A program made the translations under genes and the position numbers. 64,000 nt of DNA from Anaerocolumna jejuensis DSM 15929 (GTDB lineage: Bacteria; Bacillota; Clostridia; Lachnospirales; Lachnospiraceae), in the NCBI RefSeq assembly GCF_900142215.1, contig NZ_FRAC01000028.1, positions 27,397 through 91,396 of the forward strand. The letters are read 5' to 3'. Positions 1 through 9,448 of the stretch are shown here, piece by piece. Below the pieces are notes generated by a model. That model saw only the letters and a program-made list of their open reading frames with translations. It was not told the origin of the DNA and did not search any database. Each line of letters starts with the position of its first letter. Within the stretch, counting starts at the first letter, position 1.

Positions 1-124
1 TGGTATAAAAAAAGTGTAATTGTTATAGAAAATAACGAAGTAAGGATGGGTTACTGCAGGAACCTGTTCTGAAAAAGAATCATCGCCTATTGTTAAATGA
101 AAATTATTAAAAAGGAGAAAGTTT

Positions 125-1810
125 ATGAAAAGTTTATTAAAGAAATTTACTGCAGTAACACTAAGTATTGTTATGGTATTAGGAATGACAGCATGTAAGG
201 AAAAGAGTTCATCGACAGTAAGCCAGGAGATAACATTAACAGATTCAGGTACATATCCAATTGTCGCAGACGGAAAAAATATAACATTAACATGCTTTAC
301 AATGACCATGCCTAATGTTGAGGACCTTCAGACCAATGATTTCACAAAATTCTTAGAAGAAAAGACTGGTATCCATATTGAATTTGAAACAGGAACAAGA
401 GATGACTGGGAAGATAAATTAAATATGTCCTTACAATCAGGTGATTACCCGGATATTATTATGGGTGTAAGTCCAAATATTGCAAAGTACGGCGTTAAAG
501 AAGGAATCTTTATTAAATTGGATAACTATATTAACGAGAAAAATACACCCAACTATTACAGTATGTTTAAAGATAATTTGGATTTAAGCCGTGAATCCGA
601 TGGAAGTATCTATTCTTTATTATCTACCAATGATTGCTATCATTGCTCGTATGGTAGAAAAATGTGGATTAATACAAAGTACTTAGCTGATATGGGATGT
701 GAAATCCCGCAGACAACGCAGGAATTCTATGACGTATGTAAGAAATTCCTTGAATATAAACCAAATGGAATTGCAATTGGTGGTACTGCTCCTGGTGCAG
801 GCTGGTATTCGACCTTCCAGGAATGGTTAATGGGTTCTTTTTTACTTAGCCCAAGCAAATCTTATACCTTAAATGTTAATGATATGACAGCAGTAAACAA
901 AGAAGGAAAAATTGTAACTGCAGCTACAGATGACAGATATAAAAAGTATCTTGAGTATTGTAATTCTTTATATAAGCTTGGCGCTATCTATGATGGTGAT
1001 TTTACACAGACACAGGAGCAGTTAAAGACAATTGTTAATCAGGAGGATGCTCCTGTATTATGCTTCCCGGAAGGAACGATTTCCGATTATATCGATTCTG
1101 CAGCGAATCCGGACCTTTACAAACAGTATGCTACTTTATCACCACTGGAAGGACCTGATGGTACAAGGCTTACTTCTTATTTTAAATATTCAGCAATTTC
1201 AAGTGGTAATTTCTGTATAACAGATAAGTGCAAGAATCCTGAAGCAGCATTACGCTGGGTTGACTTTTTCTACTCAAAAACAGGCGACCTTTGTTCACAG
1301 TATGGTGCGGATGAGGGTGTCGACTGGAAATTAAATCCGGAAGGTAAAGTTGGATTAAATGGAGAACCAGCATTATACGAAGTATTAAATCCTTATTCTG
1401 CTGAAACACAGAATCATGACTGGCAGGACATTGGTATCCGCGTTGCTCCTGCTGCTTACAGATTAGGCCAGGCCGTTGATCCGAATATTGATCCTTATGC
1501 GCCGGAAGGACTTGAGAAACTTTTATATGATTCATCTAAAAAAGACTATGAGCCATATACACAAAATGAGTCGAATTCTGATCTGGATATGATACCGGAA
1601 TTAAAAATAACAGATGAAGAATCTACGAATGTATCTACTATTGCAGTAGAGGTTGAAAAAATCATTACGGAGTCATCAGTAGGATTCATTACAGGAGCAA
1701 AAGATATCAATACGGAGTGGGACAGCTATAAAAATTCTTTGGATAAATCGGGACTAAAAACATTATTAGATACCTATCAGGCTGCTTATGACAGAATGAT
1801 GAAGAAATAG
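125..1810 (+). CDS. Sugar ABC importer substrate-binding lipoprotein (LplA/YtcQ-like)
   Basis: Extracellular lipid-anchored solute-binding protein for a carbohydrate ABC importer. Residues 1-23 are a basic then hydrophobic signal ending in the lipobox MTAC, with Cys24 as the lipidation site. About 560 residues is the long form typical of binding proteins that work with LplB/YtcP-type permeases. The start has an AAAGGAG ribosome site seven bases upstream. Two permease genes follow in the same direction, but there is no ATPase gene, so a shared ATPase encoded elsewhere is inferred. The downstream cutC, transglutaminase-like and fucosidase genes suggest a fucosylated oligosaccharide as ligand; this is inferred from context only. 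Confidence 0.9.
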   Translation: MKSLLKKFTAVTLSIVMVLGMTACKEKSSSTVSQEITLTDSGTYPIVADGKNITLTCFTMTMPNVEDLQTNDFTKFLEEKTGIHIEFETGTRDDWEDKLNMSLQSGDYPDIIMGVSPNIAKYGVKEGIFIKLDNYINEKNTPNYYSMFKDNLDLSRESDGSIYSLLSTNDCYHCSYGRKMWINTKYLADMGCEIPQTTQEFYDVCKKFLEYKPNGIAIGGTAPGAGWYSTFQEWLMGSFLLSPSKSYTLNVNDMTAVNKEGKIVTAATDDRYKKYLEYCNSLYKLGAIYDGDFTQTQEQLKTIVNQEDAPVLCFPEGTISDYIDSAANPDLYKQYATLSPLEGPDGTRLTSYFKYSAISSGNFCITDKCKNPEAALRWVDFFYSKTGDLCSQYGADEGVDWKLNPEGKVGLNGEPALYEVLNPYSAETQNHDWQDIGIRVAPAAYRLGQAVDPNIDPYAPEGLEKLLYDSSKKDYEPYTQNESNSDLDMIPELKITDEESTNVSTIAVEVEKIITESSVGFITGAKDINTEWDSYKNSLDKSGLKTLLDTYQAAYDRMMKK

Positions 1811-1824
1811 GGGGAATAAGAAGA

Positions 1825-1855
1825 GATAAGCTGCTGTCAACTGCAGCAGCTTATC
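1825..1855 (+). promoter_or_regulatory. Intercistronic hairpin between binding protein and permease
   Basis: GATAAGCTGCTG pairs perfectly with CAGCAGCTTATC across a 7-base loop. No U-tract follows; the permease ribosome site comes directly after. It fits a stabilising or processing hairpin that keeps the binding-protein message more abundant than the permease part, as known for other binding-protein operons. Confidence 0.6.
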
Positions 1856-1871
1856 CGAAAGGAGAATAGCC

Positions 1872-2777
1872 TTGAAACATAAGAGCAAATTAGGAAAATC
1901 CAATTGGCAATTTTGGCTCATTATTAGTATTCCTCTGTTATACGCAATTGTTTTTGCTTATATTCCAATGGGCGGAATTTTAATGGCGTTTAAAGATTAT
2001 AGTATTAGAAAAGGAATTTTGGGGAGCGACTGGGTCGGATTAAAATATTTCATACAATTTTTATCATCTACTTCCAGTATTAAGGTTATTATGAATACGC
2101 TGATACTGGGTGTGTATACTCTTGTTGTTAATTTTCCATTTCCAATTATTTTGGCAATAATGTTAAATGAAATCAAATGTGTGAGGTTTAAGAAAACCGT
2201 TCAGATGGTTACTTACGCACCATATTTTATTTCTACGGTTGTTATGGTAGGTATGATGATGCAGATGATGGACCTCCGTACGGGCATCTTCAATATTTTT
2301 TTACAAAAATTTGGTTTTAAGCCAATTAACTTTTTCGGTGATGTGTCATTATTTAGACATCTATATGTATGGAGCGGCTTGTGGCAAACCATAGGTTATT
2401 CTTCCATAATCTATATAGCAGCACTTTCCGGTGTAAGCACAGAACTAAAGGAGGCTGCAATGATGGATGGTGCAAGCCGTATGCAGAAAATCTGGCATGT
2501 AGACTTACCAGGTATCTTACCTACTATTGTTATAATGTTGATTTTCAGCTGTGGTAATATTGTAAATATCGGATTAGATAAGGTTTATCTGATGCAAAAC
2601 AGTCTAAATGCAGATGTATCAGAGGTAATATCTACCTTTGTCTATAAAGTGGGGGTTGTAAATGCAGATTTTGGATTTTCAACCGCATCGGGTCTGTTTC
2701 AATCTATAGTAAGTTTTACCCTGCTAATTGCAGTGAATAAGCTTAGCAAAATAGTAACTGAAACAAGCTTGTGGTAA
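1872..2777 (+). CDS. Sugar ABC importer permease, LplB/YteP-like
   Basis: Integral membrane subunit of the importer, with about six hydrophobic segments starting near residue 14. The EAA loop that docks on the ATPase is at about residues 194-213 (EAAMMDG... then LPGILP). About 301 residues is normal for the family. Translation appears to begin at a TTG codon, with GAAAGGAG seven bases upstream and no better ATG nearby. It lies 61 bases after the binding protein and 12 bases before the second permease, so the three form one operon. Confidence 0.9.
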   Translation: MKHKSKLGKSNWQFWLIISIPLLYAIVFAYIPMGGILMAFKDYSIRKGILGSDWVGLKYFIQFLSSTSSIKVIMNTLILGVYTLVVNFPFPIILAIMLNEIKCVRFKKTVQMVTYAPYFISTVVMVGMMMQMMDLRTGIFNIFLQKFGFKPINFFGDVSLFRHLYVWSGLWQTIGYSSIIYIAALSGVSTELKEAAMMDGASRMQKIWHVDLPGILPTIVIMLIFSCGNIVNIGLDKVYLMQNSLNADVSEVISTFVYKVGVVNADFGFSTASGLFQSIVSFTLLIAVNKLSKIVTETSLW

Positions 2778-2789
2778 AGGAGGAGAATA

Positions 2790-3686
2790 ATGAACAATAA
2801 ATTCAAAAATCAAAACAATAAAGATAAGATCTTTATTGTGATTATATATGCACTTTTAGTAATGTTATTTGTCATTGTTGCTTATCCTCTAATCTATATA
2901 GTCAGTGCTTCTTTCTCGGACCCACAAGCTGTTATTAGTGGAAAAGTTGTACTTCTCCCGGTATCACCGACACTTAGAGGGTATGCGGCAGTGTTTAAAA
3001 ATCATAAAATTGTTACAGGATTTATAAATTCCATTTCATACATGGTTATTGGTACGCTTGTGAATATTGTTATGACGATATTATGTGCATATCCACTATC
3101 CAGAAAAGAGTTTACTGCGAGAAATAAACTGGCAGCAATCTTTGTATTTACCATGTATTTTAGTGGCGGGTTAGTACCTTCTTATATTTTGGTAAACAAA
3201 TTAGGACTGATTAACACACCACTTGCAATGATTATTCCAAGTGCAATGTCCACGTATAATATGATTATCTGCCGCACATATATGCAAAACTCTATTCCGG
3301 ATGAATTGTATGAAGCAGGTCAGATAGATGGTTGTACACCCTGGAAATATTTAAAGAGGATAGTAATACCACTTTGCAAACCAATTATAGCAGTATTGGT
3401 TCTGTATTATGGAGTTGCAAAATGGAACAATTACTTTGATGCAATGCTGTATATAAAGAAGGATTCTTTACAACCTTTAACAATTATTATGCGTGAAATA
3501 TTGATACAGAATAAGATAGATTATACAATGATCAGTGATGTAAAGACGGCATCAGAGATGCAAGGTCTGACACAATTACTTAAATATTCGACCATAGTCG
3601 TGGCATCTGTACCCGTTCTTCTTATATATCCATTTGTACAGAAGCATTTTGTAAAAGGTGTAATGATAGGAGCCGTGAAAGGCTAA
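2790..3686 (+). CDS. Sugar ABC importer permease, YtcP/LplC-like
   Basis: Second membrane subunit, forming a heterodimer with the preceding permease. The EAA loop begins near residue 175 (EAGQIDG, then IPLCKP), and the C-terminal end VKGVMIGAVKG is typical of MalG/YtcP-type permeases. It has about six membrane segments and starts at ATG behind AAAGGAGGAG. It is followed by a structured intergenic element and then cutC. Confidence 0.9.
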   Translation: MNNKFKNQNNKDKIFIVIIYALLVMLFVIVAYPLIYIVSASFSDPQAVISGKVVLLPVSPTLRGYAAVFKNHKIVTGFINSISYMVIGTLVNIVMTILCAYPLSRKEFTARNKLAAIFVFTMYFSGGLVPSYILVNKLGLINTPLAMIIPSAMSTYNMIICRTYMQNSIPDELYEAGQIDGCTPWKYLKRIVIPLCKPIIAVLVLYYGVAKWNNYFDAMLYIKKDSLQPLTIIMREILIQNKIDYTMISDVKTASEMQGLTQLLKYSTIVVASVPVLLIYPFVQKHFVKGVMIGAVKG

Positions 3687-3773
3687 GTTTGAAAATTACA
3701 AAACAATTTTCAAACACAAGATTGTGCCTGCGAAATCCTCGGCCCAATCTTGCGGTGCGTTGGGAAGGTATGG
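3687..3773 (+). repeat. Two-hairpin intergenic element, copy 1 (before cutC)
   Basis: First stem GTTTGAAAATT/AATTTTCAAAC (3687-3697 with 3705-3715). Second stem CAAGATTG/CAATCTTG (3717-3724 with 3745-3752). A tail containing GGGAAGGTATGG follows. The second stem, its loop start (TGCCTGCGAAATCCTC) and the tail recur at 9281-9340, while the first stem differs in sequence but keeps its pairing. It lies between a permease stop and the cutC start. Confidence 0.6.
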
Positions 3774-3782
3774 TGGCTAAGT

Positions 3783-4532
3783 ATGAAAAATCAAATTTTG
3801 GAATGTTGTGTTGATTCACTTGAATCAGCACTTAATGCTCAAAGTGGGCGGGCAGATAGACTTGAACTATGCCAAAACCTTATAATTGGTGGTACTACTC
3901 CGTCGCAATCCCTATTTGAAGAAGTAAAAAAGCATGCCGATATTAAAATTCATGTATTAATCAGGCCAAGGTATGGTGACTTTTGCTACTCTGATTATGA
4001 AATCGAGATGATACGCAGAGATATCTGCATTTTCTCAGAGCTGGGGGCTGATGGCGTCGTAATTGGAGCATTGAATCCTGATGGAACTCTTAATCTGCCT
4101 GCCATGAGAATGTTTATAGAAGAAGCTGCAGGAATGTCTGTGACGTTACACAGAGCATTTGATATGTGTAAAGAGCCGCTTGATACACTAGAAGCTGCAA
4201 TAGCATTAAAAATTAATACCATACTTACTTCAGGTCATGAAAATAACTGTATGAAGGGTGCCCCCATGTTACAGAAGTTAGTACAGCAGGCAGACGGAAG
4301 AATTGATATTTTAGCTGGCGGTGGTGTGGATGCGGAAGTGATTAAAAAACTATATTCTATTACTGGATGTACCAGCTATCATATGTCAGGGAAATGCGTA
4401 TTACAAAGTAAAATGCAATATCGTAATCCAAAGGTGAATATGGGTCTTCCATTCTTGAGTGAATATGAAATATATCAAACAGATGAAGGCAAAATCTGTG
4501 CAGCAAGACAGGTATTGGATAGCTTAAAATAA
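3783..4532 (+). CDS. cutC: CutC family protein
   Basis: TIM-barrel protein of the CutC family (about 249 residues, normal length), with the N-terminal ECCVDSLESALNAQSGRADRLELC-type signature at residues 7-30, IRPRYGDFCYS, and GGGVDAEVI near the C-terminus. The family is named for copper homeostasis but its biochemical role is poorly settled. ATG at 3783 was chosen because the longer reading would start at a TTG inside the hairpin element. No strong Shine-Dalgarno sits directly before it; the nearest purine run is GGGAAGG. Its place inside a glycan operon hints at a sugar-related job, which is inference. Confidence 0.85.
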   Translation: MKNQILECCVDSLESALNAQSGRADRLELCQNLIIGGTTPSQSLFEEVKKHADIKIHVLIRPRYGDFCYSDYEIEMIRRDICIFSELGADGVVIGALNPDGTLNLPAMRMFIEEAAGMSVTLHRAFDMCKEPLDTLEAAIALKINTILTSGHENNCMKGAPMLQKLVQQADGRIDILAGGGVDAEVIKKLYSITGCTSYHMSGKCVLQSKMQYRNPKVNMGLPFLSEYEIYQTDEGKICAARQVLDSLK

Positions 4533-4554
4533 ATTACTGAAAAGAGGATTGGCT

Positions 4555-7101
4555 ATGTTTTCGGAAAAAATCAGAATGAAAATAGAAGAACCATTTCTGC
4601 AGCAAATGCATCATCTTGAAGAGCTGTCCGGAGAAGTTTTTACATATTTGCAGAAATGTGATAGAGATATTGCAGATGCAATTAAGTGGCTTTATGCTGC
4701 AATGCCTGTTAGTGATGCAGTAGATTATCCATTTTATCTTATATTGGAATATGCAGAACATGGAGTGTTTTTGTATCACCATGGACCATTTGCAAATAAA
4801 ATTCCCTTAGAAATATTTTTGAATTATGTTTTGCTTCACCGTGTAAACAATGAAGACATAGTATCATGCCGAAAATATTTCTATGAATTGCTTCATAAAG
4901 AGATTGAAAATTGTGATATGACAGAAGCTGCTAAGAGAATAAATTACTGGTGTGCACAAGAAGTAACATATCGGGCAAGTGACGAGCGCACCATATCTGC
5001 AATTACTGCATATCGCAGCGGATTTGGCAGATGTGGTGAAGAGTCAACCTTTGCGGTTTCGGTTTTCCGTGGGTTGGGAATTCCGGCAAGACAGGTATAT
5101 GTACCTTTATGGTCACATTGTGATGATAATCATGCCTGGGTCGAGGTCTGGTGCGATGGAGGATGGCATTATCTGGGGGCTTGTGAACCAGAGGAGATTC
5201 TGGATAAAGGCTGGTTTACCAATGCTGCATCCAGAGCTATGATGATTCATTCCAGATGGTTTGGACTAACCCAGCCGCAGGATGCAATTGTAGGTAAAAA
5301 AGGAATTGCGACGATTATAAATCATTTACAATGGTATGCGCAGGTTAAAGAAATAACAATAAAAGTTCAAGATGAGAAGAAGCAGCCTTGTGCAGGTGTT
5401 ACGGTTTGTTATGAGGTTCTGAATTATTCGGAATTTGGGAATGTTGCGGCTACAACAACGGATCAGATGGGACAGACAAGTATTATGACTGGGCTGGGAA
5501 GTATCCATATTTCTGCTCATGTTGGGGAGCTGTATGCAGATTACCTGATGAACACGCAGAAGGAGGAGCAATGCATATTAATATTGGAGTCCATAAAGAC
5601 AAAGCTGGATACCTGGAAAGAGCGGGAGTTAATAGCACCGATTGACTGTGTTCCTTCTCCGGTAGTTTTGACAAAAGAAGAAAAACGCCGAAATGAGCAA
5701 AGACTGAATGAAGCTGCACAAAAGCGACGGAATAAAATTACACAGTTCTATAAAACAGAAGAAGCCAAGGAAGTGGCTGCTGATTTTAGTGGCTATAAAG
5801 AAGAAGTCCTGTTAATATTAAAAAAAGCATCTGGTAATTTTTCGGAGATCAAAGATTACCTCCATAGAATAAAAGAACAGAAACTCGATGTAGCTATGGG
5901 TATTCAGCTTTTATTGACTTTAAGTGACAAGGATTATCTGGATGTAAAGGCGGATATGCTCCTAAATCACTTAAAAGCAATCGCCAGATATAAAGATTCC
6001 TATCCGGAAGATATTTTTACTTCTTATATCCTTTGCCCCCGTGTACAATTTGAACGTTTAACAGATGATGTGGGATTTCTGAAGCATTATCTGCAGGATA
6101 AGAAAGAAATATTGCAGATGGATCCCAAAGATATATGGAACTATATTGATAAACAGATTGTCTCCATACCTGAAAAGGAATACGGACAGCTCATTACTTC
6201 TATAACCGGTTGTTTCAAGTCAGGGGTTGGAAGCAGGTTATCAAAAGAGATATTAAGCATTCGAATTCTTCGATATTCTGGGATACCGGCTCGGATGAAT
6301 CCAATCGATGGAACGATGGAATATTATTCAAATGGTGAATTTGTTCCGGTCGAAAATAAAAAATTACTGGCTAAGTCTTGTGTTATGTTTGAAGGTGATA
6401 GCAATACTAAGTGGAAATATTCACAAAATTGGAGCCTCGGAAAATGGAGCGAAAATGGCTTTCAAACGCTGCAATTATATGGGGATATTACCACTGATAA
6501 ATTAGGCGCATTGGATTTGGAAGACGGAATTTATCGTGTAATTACATCCAATAGACTGCCAAACGGGAATATTTTTGCAAAAGAAAATTGCTTTGAAGTA
6601 AATGGCGGGCAAGATACAAGGATTGAATTATCCATGAAGCAGGCCGAACTTTCACAAATGCTGGAGGAAATTGAACTTCCCGATTTTGAATTACAATGGG
6701 AGCAGCAGGAGGTATCAGCAAGGGAACTGGCAGGCTCACCTAAAATGCTGTTTCTTTGGTTAGAGGTGAATCGAGAGCCAACGGAACATATCTTAAATGA
6801 GCTATATGAGATATCAGACCAAATTAATAAATTAGGAACAAAAATTTATTTTGTATTAAAAAAGGAAGAAGATTTGCAGGATGTGACTTTTAACAGAACG
6901 ATAAAAGTATTGGAAAACGTTGAGATTGTTTTTAATTCATCAAAAACAAACGCACAGATTCTGGCAAGAAGGATGTATGTAGATCCAGATAAGCTGCCAT
7001 TAATTATAGTTATAAAAGAAGGCTTTCTGGGAACATATGCAACAAGTGGATATAATGTTGGAACAGCAGATATGCTTATGCGTATCTTAAATGCGGACTA
7101 G
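4555..7101 (+). CDS. Large transglutaminase-like domain protein
   Basis: About 848 residues with no signal peptide, so probably cytoplasmic. A transglutaminase-like core near residues 110-235 carries Cys160 in RCGEES and His193 in DNHAWVEVW; the expected third acid falls in GACEPEE, where Glu may replace Asp. A beta-rich carboxypeptidase-regulatory-like domain follows at about residues 265-340. The rest is mostly unassigned, with a second possible small core around residues 545-600 (FKSGVGSRLSKEILSIRILR). ATG at 4555 is preferred over TTG at 4549 because AAGAGG lies seven bases before it. Between cutC and a fucosidase, it may act on glycopeptide or glycosylamine material, but substrate and reaction are unknown. 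Confidence 0.75.
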   Translation: MFSEKIRMKIEEPFLQQMHHLEELSGEVFTYLQKCDRDIADAIKWLYAAMPVSDAVDYPFYLILEYAEHGVFLYHHGPFANKIPLEIFLNYVLLHRVNNEDIVSCRKYFYELLHKEIENCDMTEAAKRINYWCAQEVTYRASDERTISAITAYRSGFGRCGEESTFAVSVFRGLGIPARQVYVPLWSHCDDNHAWVEVWCDGGWHYLGACEPEEILDKGWFTNAASRAMMIHSRWFGLTQPQDAIVGKKGIATIINHLQWYAQVKEITIKVQDEKKQPCAGVTVCYEVLNYSEFGNVAATTTDQMGQTSIMTGLGSIHISAHVGELYADYLMNTQKEEQCILILESIKTKLDTWKERELIAPIDCVPSPVVLTKEEKRRNEQRLNEAAQKRRNKITQFYKTEEAKEVAADFSGYKEEVLLILKKASGNFSEIKDYLHRIKEQKLDVAMGIQLLLTLSDKDYLDVKADMLLNHLKAIARYKDSYPEDIFTSYILCPRVQFERLTDDVGFLKHYLQDKKEILQMDPKDIWNYIDKQIVSIPEKEYGQLITSITGCFKSGVGSRLSKEILSIRILRYSGIPARMNPIDGTMEYYSNGEFVPVENKKLLAKSCVMFEGDSNTKWKYSQNWSLGKWSENGFQTLQLYGDITTDKLGALDLEDGIYRVITSNRLPNGNIFAKENCFEVNGGQDTRIELSMKQAELSQMLEEIELPDFELQWEQQEVSARELAGSPKMLFLWLEVNREPTEHILNELYEISDQINKLGTKIYFVLKKEEDLQDVTFNRTIKVLENVEIVFNSSKTNAQILARRMYVDPDKLPLIIVIKEGFLGTYATSGYNVGTADMLMRILNAD

Positions 7102-7184
7102 GAGTCTCAGAAAGAAAAAGGATTACAACAAATACAGGTCTGGGCTTATTCTATTTTTAAATAAATTATAAATGAAAGGTATGG

Positions 7185-8513
7185 GTGTTAAAAATGTCCA
7201 ACGCAGTAGTAAAAACTAGAACAGAGAGAACAAAATGGTATTGTGAGGCGCGATTTGGAATGTTTATACACTGGGGTTTGTATGCAATTCCAGCTCGTGG
7301 TGAGTGGGTTCGAAGCGTAGAAAGAATGCCAAAAGAAGAATACGAAAAATATATGAATGAATTTGATGCAGAAAACTATAATCCAAAAGAGTGGGCAAGA
7401 ATTGCAAAAGATGCAGGCATGAAATATGCCGTTTTAACTGCCAAACATCATGATGGGTTTTGCCTGTTTGATACCAGGTATACAGAATTTAAGTCAACTA
7501 ACGCACCCTGTAAAAGGGATCTGGTAAGAGAATACGTAGAGGCTTTCCGTGCAGAAGGAATTAAGGTAGGCTTGTATTTTTCAATCATTGACTGGTGCCA
7601 TGAAGATTTTCCTCACTATGGTGACCGTCAGCACCCAATGCGTGATTGTGAAGAATATAAAAGTGACCATCGTAATTTTGATCGTTATCTGGATTTCATG
7701 CATGGACAAGTTCGTGAGCTGATTACTAATTATGGAAAGCTGGACTTGATGTGGTTCGATTTCTCTTATGACGATATGAAATGTGATAAATGGAAAGCAT
7801 CAGAATTAATTCAGATGGTGCGCGAAATTCAGCCGCATATCATCATTGATAATCGGTTAGAAGGAAGCGCAGAGGATGCAGGTTCCATCAGAACCTTGAA
7901 TCCGACACCATATTCCGGTGATTTTGCATCACCGGAACAGATGATACCACCAGCTTGTATCTGTGATGAAGCTGGCAATCCAATTCCCTGGGAAGCTTGT
8001 ATTACCCTGAATAATAACTGGGGTTATAGTGCTCATGATAAACATTATAAATCTTCAAAATTAATTGTTAGAACATTGGTAGAATGTGCAAGTAAAGGCG
8101 GCAATTTAATTGTTAATGTCGGACCAACTATAAAAGGGGAATTTCCGGAAGAAGCCGTTACCATTTTAAAAGAGGTTGGTAAATGGATGAAGGAAAATGG
8201 AAAGAGTATTTACGGATGTACCTTTTCTGATTATGTGAAACCTGAATGGGGGAGATTTACCCAAAATGGAAATAAGCTCTATGCACATGTGATGGAAGAA
8301 CAAGTGGGTGCGATCTGTCTGCCTAAAATGGCCGGCAAGGTGAAGTCTATGCGATTAATAAAGGATGGCTCAGAAGTAAAGGAAACCTTCTTCTGGAACT
8401 TAAAAGAATATTCGGAAAATGCATATTTCTTCTTTGACTGTCATGCATTTGATAACTATCCATTACCGGATGAGAAGGATTCTGTTGTGGAAATTATATT
8501 AAAAGAGGAATGA
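7185..8513 (+). CDS. Alpha-L-fucosidase, GH29
   Basis: Retaining exo-fucosidase of glycoside hydrolase family 29. The N-terminal WYCEARFGMFIHWGLYAIPA motif, TAKHHDGFCLFDT and the nucleophile Asp192 in LMWFDFS are all visible. About 440 residues gives the catalytic barrel plus a short C-terminal beta domain. There is no signal peptide, so it acts on imported substrate. The GTG at 7185 sits five bases after AAAGG; ATG at 7194 is the alternative. Its specificity (alpha-1,2, 1,3, 1,4 or 1,6) cannot be read from sequence. Confidence 0.93.
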   Translation: MLKMSNAVVKTRTERTKWYCEARFGMFIHWGLYAIPARGEWVRSVERMPKEEYEKYMNEFDAENYNPKEWARIAKDAGMKYAVLTAKHHDGFCLFDTRYTEFKSTNAPCKRDLVREYVEAFRAEGIKVGLYFSIIDWCHEDFPHYGDRQHPMRDCEEYKSDHRNFDRYLDFMHGQVRELITNYGKLDLMWFDFSYDDMKCDKWKASELIQMVREIQPHIIIDNRLEGSAEDAGSIRTLNPTPYSGDFASPEQMIPPACICDEAGNPIPWEACITLNNNWGYSAHDKHYKSSKLIVRTLVECASKGGNLIVNVGPTIKGEFPEEAVTILKEVGKWMKENGKSIYGCTFSDYVKPEWGRFTQNGNKLYAHVMEEQVGAICLPKMAGKVKSMRLIKDGSEVKETFFWNLKEYSENAYFFFDCHAFDNYPLPDEKDSVVEIILKEE

Positions 8514-8664
8514 TTTCACAGCCAGATTGGCTCAGGATTCCTTTTATAGGGAATGGATTGATTCGCAGTGTTTTATTATTTCTAATCCGTTTAGAATTCT
8601 ATGGAATATGCAGAAACGGGGAGTATATATAGCAAAGTTTACTTTGATTTAAGGGAAGAATAGA

Positions 8665-9006
8665 ATGAAAAAGATTTTAAAATACACAGGAATTATTGTA
8701 TTGATGCTCATCATACCAGCTGCAGTGGCTTTTGTTCCAATCGGAAACAATATCATCCTGCATAAACATACAAATGAGTTAAAAAAATTTAAACTGAATG
8801 CAGATTATAAAGTAGCAGCAGTTGATAGTGAATGTGGTAAATTAACAGGCAATGGAAATGGTATGCAATATTTTTCCGCATTATTAATCCACTCAAAAGA
8901 AGCTTTGAAGTGGGAAAATGATGAGTGGGGAGGTGTTTTTCTTATCAATATTAAGCATCATGCCCTTGCGGAATTTATGGATGAAAATAACATGAAAAAC
9001 TTTTAA
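8665..9006 (+). CDS. Small membrane-anchored protein of unknown function, possibly C-terminally truncated
   Basis: 113 residues with a single N-terminal hydrophobic helix (residues 8-27) and a mixed extracytoplasmic part. No family is recognised. AAGGGAAG lies before the ATG. The same reading frame beyond the TAA, interrupted again by TAG at 9019-9021, reads on in a protein-like way (KDGYNQTQNHNFTVYPPI) to a TAA at 9097. This suggests the gene was once longer and has decayed. It is in the same direction as the fucosidase, 151 bases downstream, but co-transcription is uncertain. Confidence 0.5.
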   Translation: MKKILKYTGIIVLMLIIPAAVAFVPIGNNIILHKHTNELKKFKLNADYKVAAVDSECGKLTGNGNGMQYFSALLIHSKEALKWENDEWGGVFLINIKHHALAEFMDENNMKNF

Positions 9007-9448
9007 GAGTACTACAAATAGAAGGATGGCTATAATCAGACCCAAAATCATAATTTTACTGTATATCCGCCGATTAACGAGCATGAAAATTTTTAAATGG
9101 AAATTAACAATATGACATGCAGTTGTCTTGTTTAGAGTGATATAGTTTGGATAATAGAGTGGATTATTAAGAATCATAATTCACCCCCTTATTTATGCAG
9201 TATCGCAAGCAGGCTTGCAAAATGCATGGGTTTGTGATATGCATGTGAGCTAGTGTGAATTATTGAAATGCATAATTCACACACAAGATTGTGCCTGCGA
9301 AATCCTCAGATCAATCTTGCGGCGTGCAGGGAAGGCATGGCAGTTAGAGTGAAATAAGAGACATTTCACATCCTGATTGATGACAGTGCCGCACCTGCAG
9401 GCAGATACGGCATGCAATAGGAATCAGTATATAAAAAGGAGCGGATAT
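9007..9448. other. 442-base gap holding decayed coding sequence and hairpin elements
   Basis: The first 90 bases may be the decayed tail of the preceding gene. A perfect GCAAGC/GCTTGC palindrome sits near 9205-9218. The two-hairpin element (9255-9340) and a third hairpin (9349-9369) follow, then the ribosome site of the GyrI-like gene. No promoter was identified with confidence. Confidence 0.6.
9255..9369 (+). repeat. Two-hairpin intergenic element, copy 2, with an extra hairpin
   Basis: First stem GTGAATTAT/ATAATTCAC (9255-9263 with 9272-9280). Second stem CAAGATTG/CAATCTTG (9284-9291 with 9312-9319), then GGGAAGGCATGGCAGTTA. An additional hairpin GTGAAAT/ATTTCAC (9349-9355 with 9363-9369) is followed by CATCCTGATT. 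This last part matches the element between feoA and feoB at 16931-16960. The second stem and tail match the copy at 3717-3773. Confidence 0.65.
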
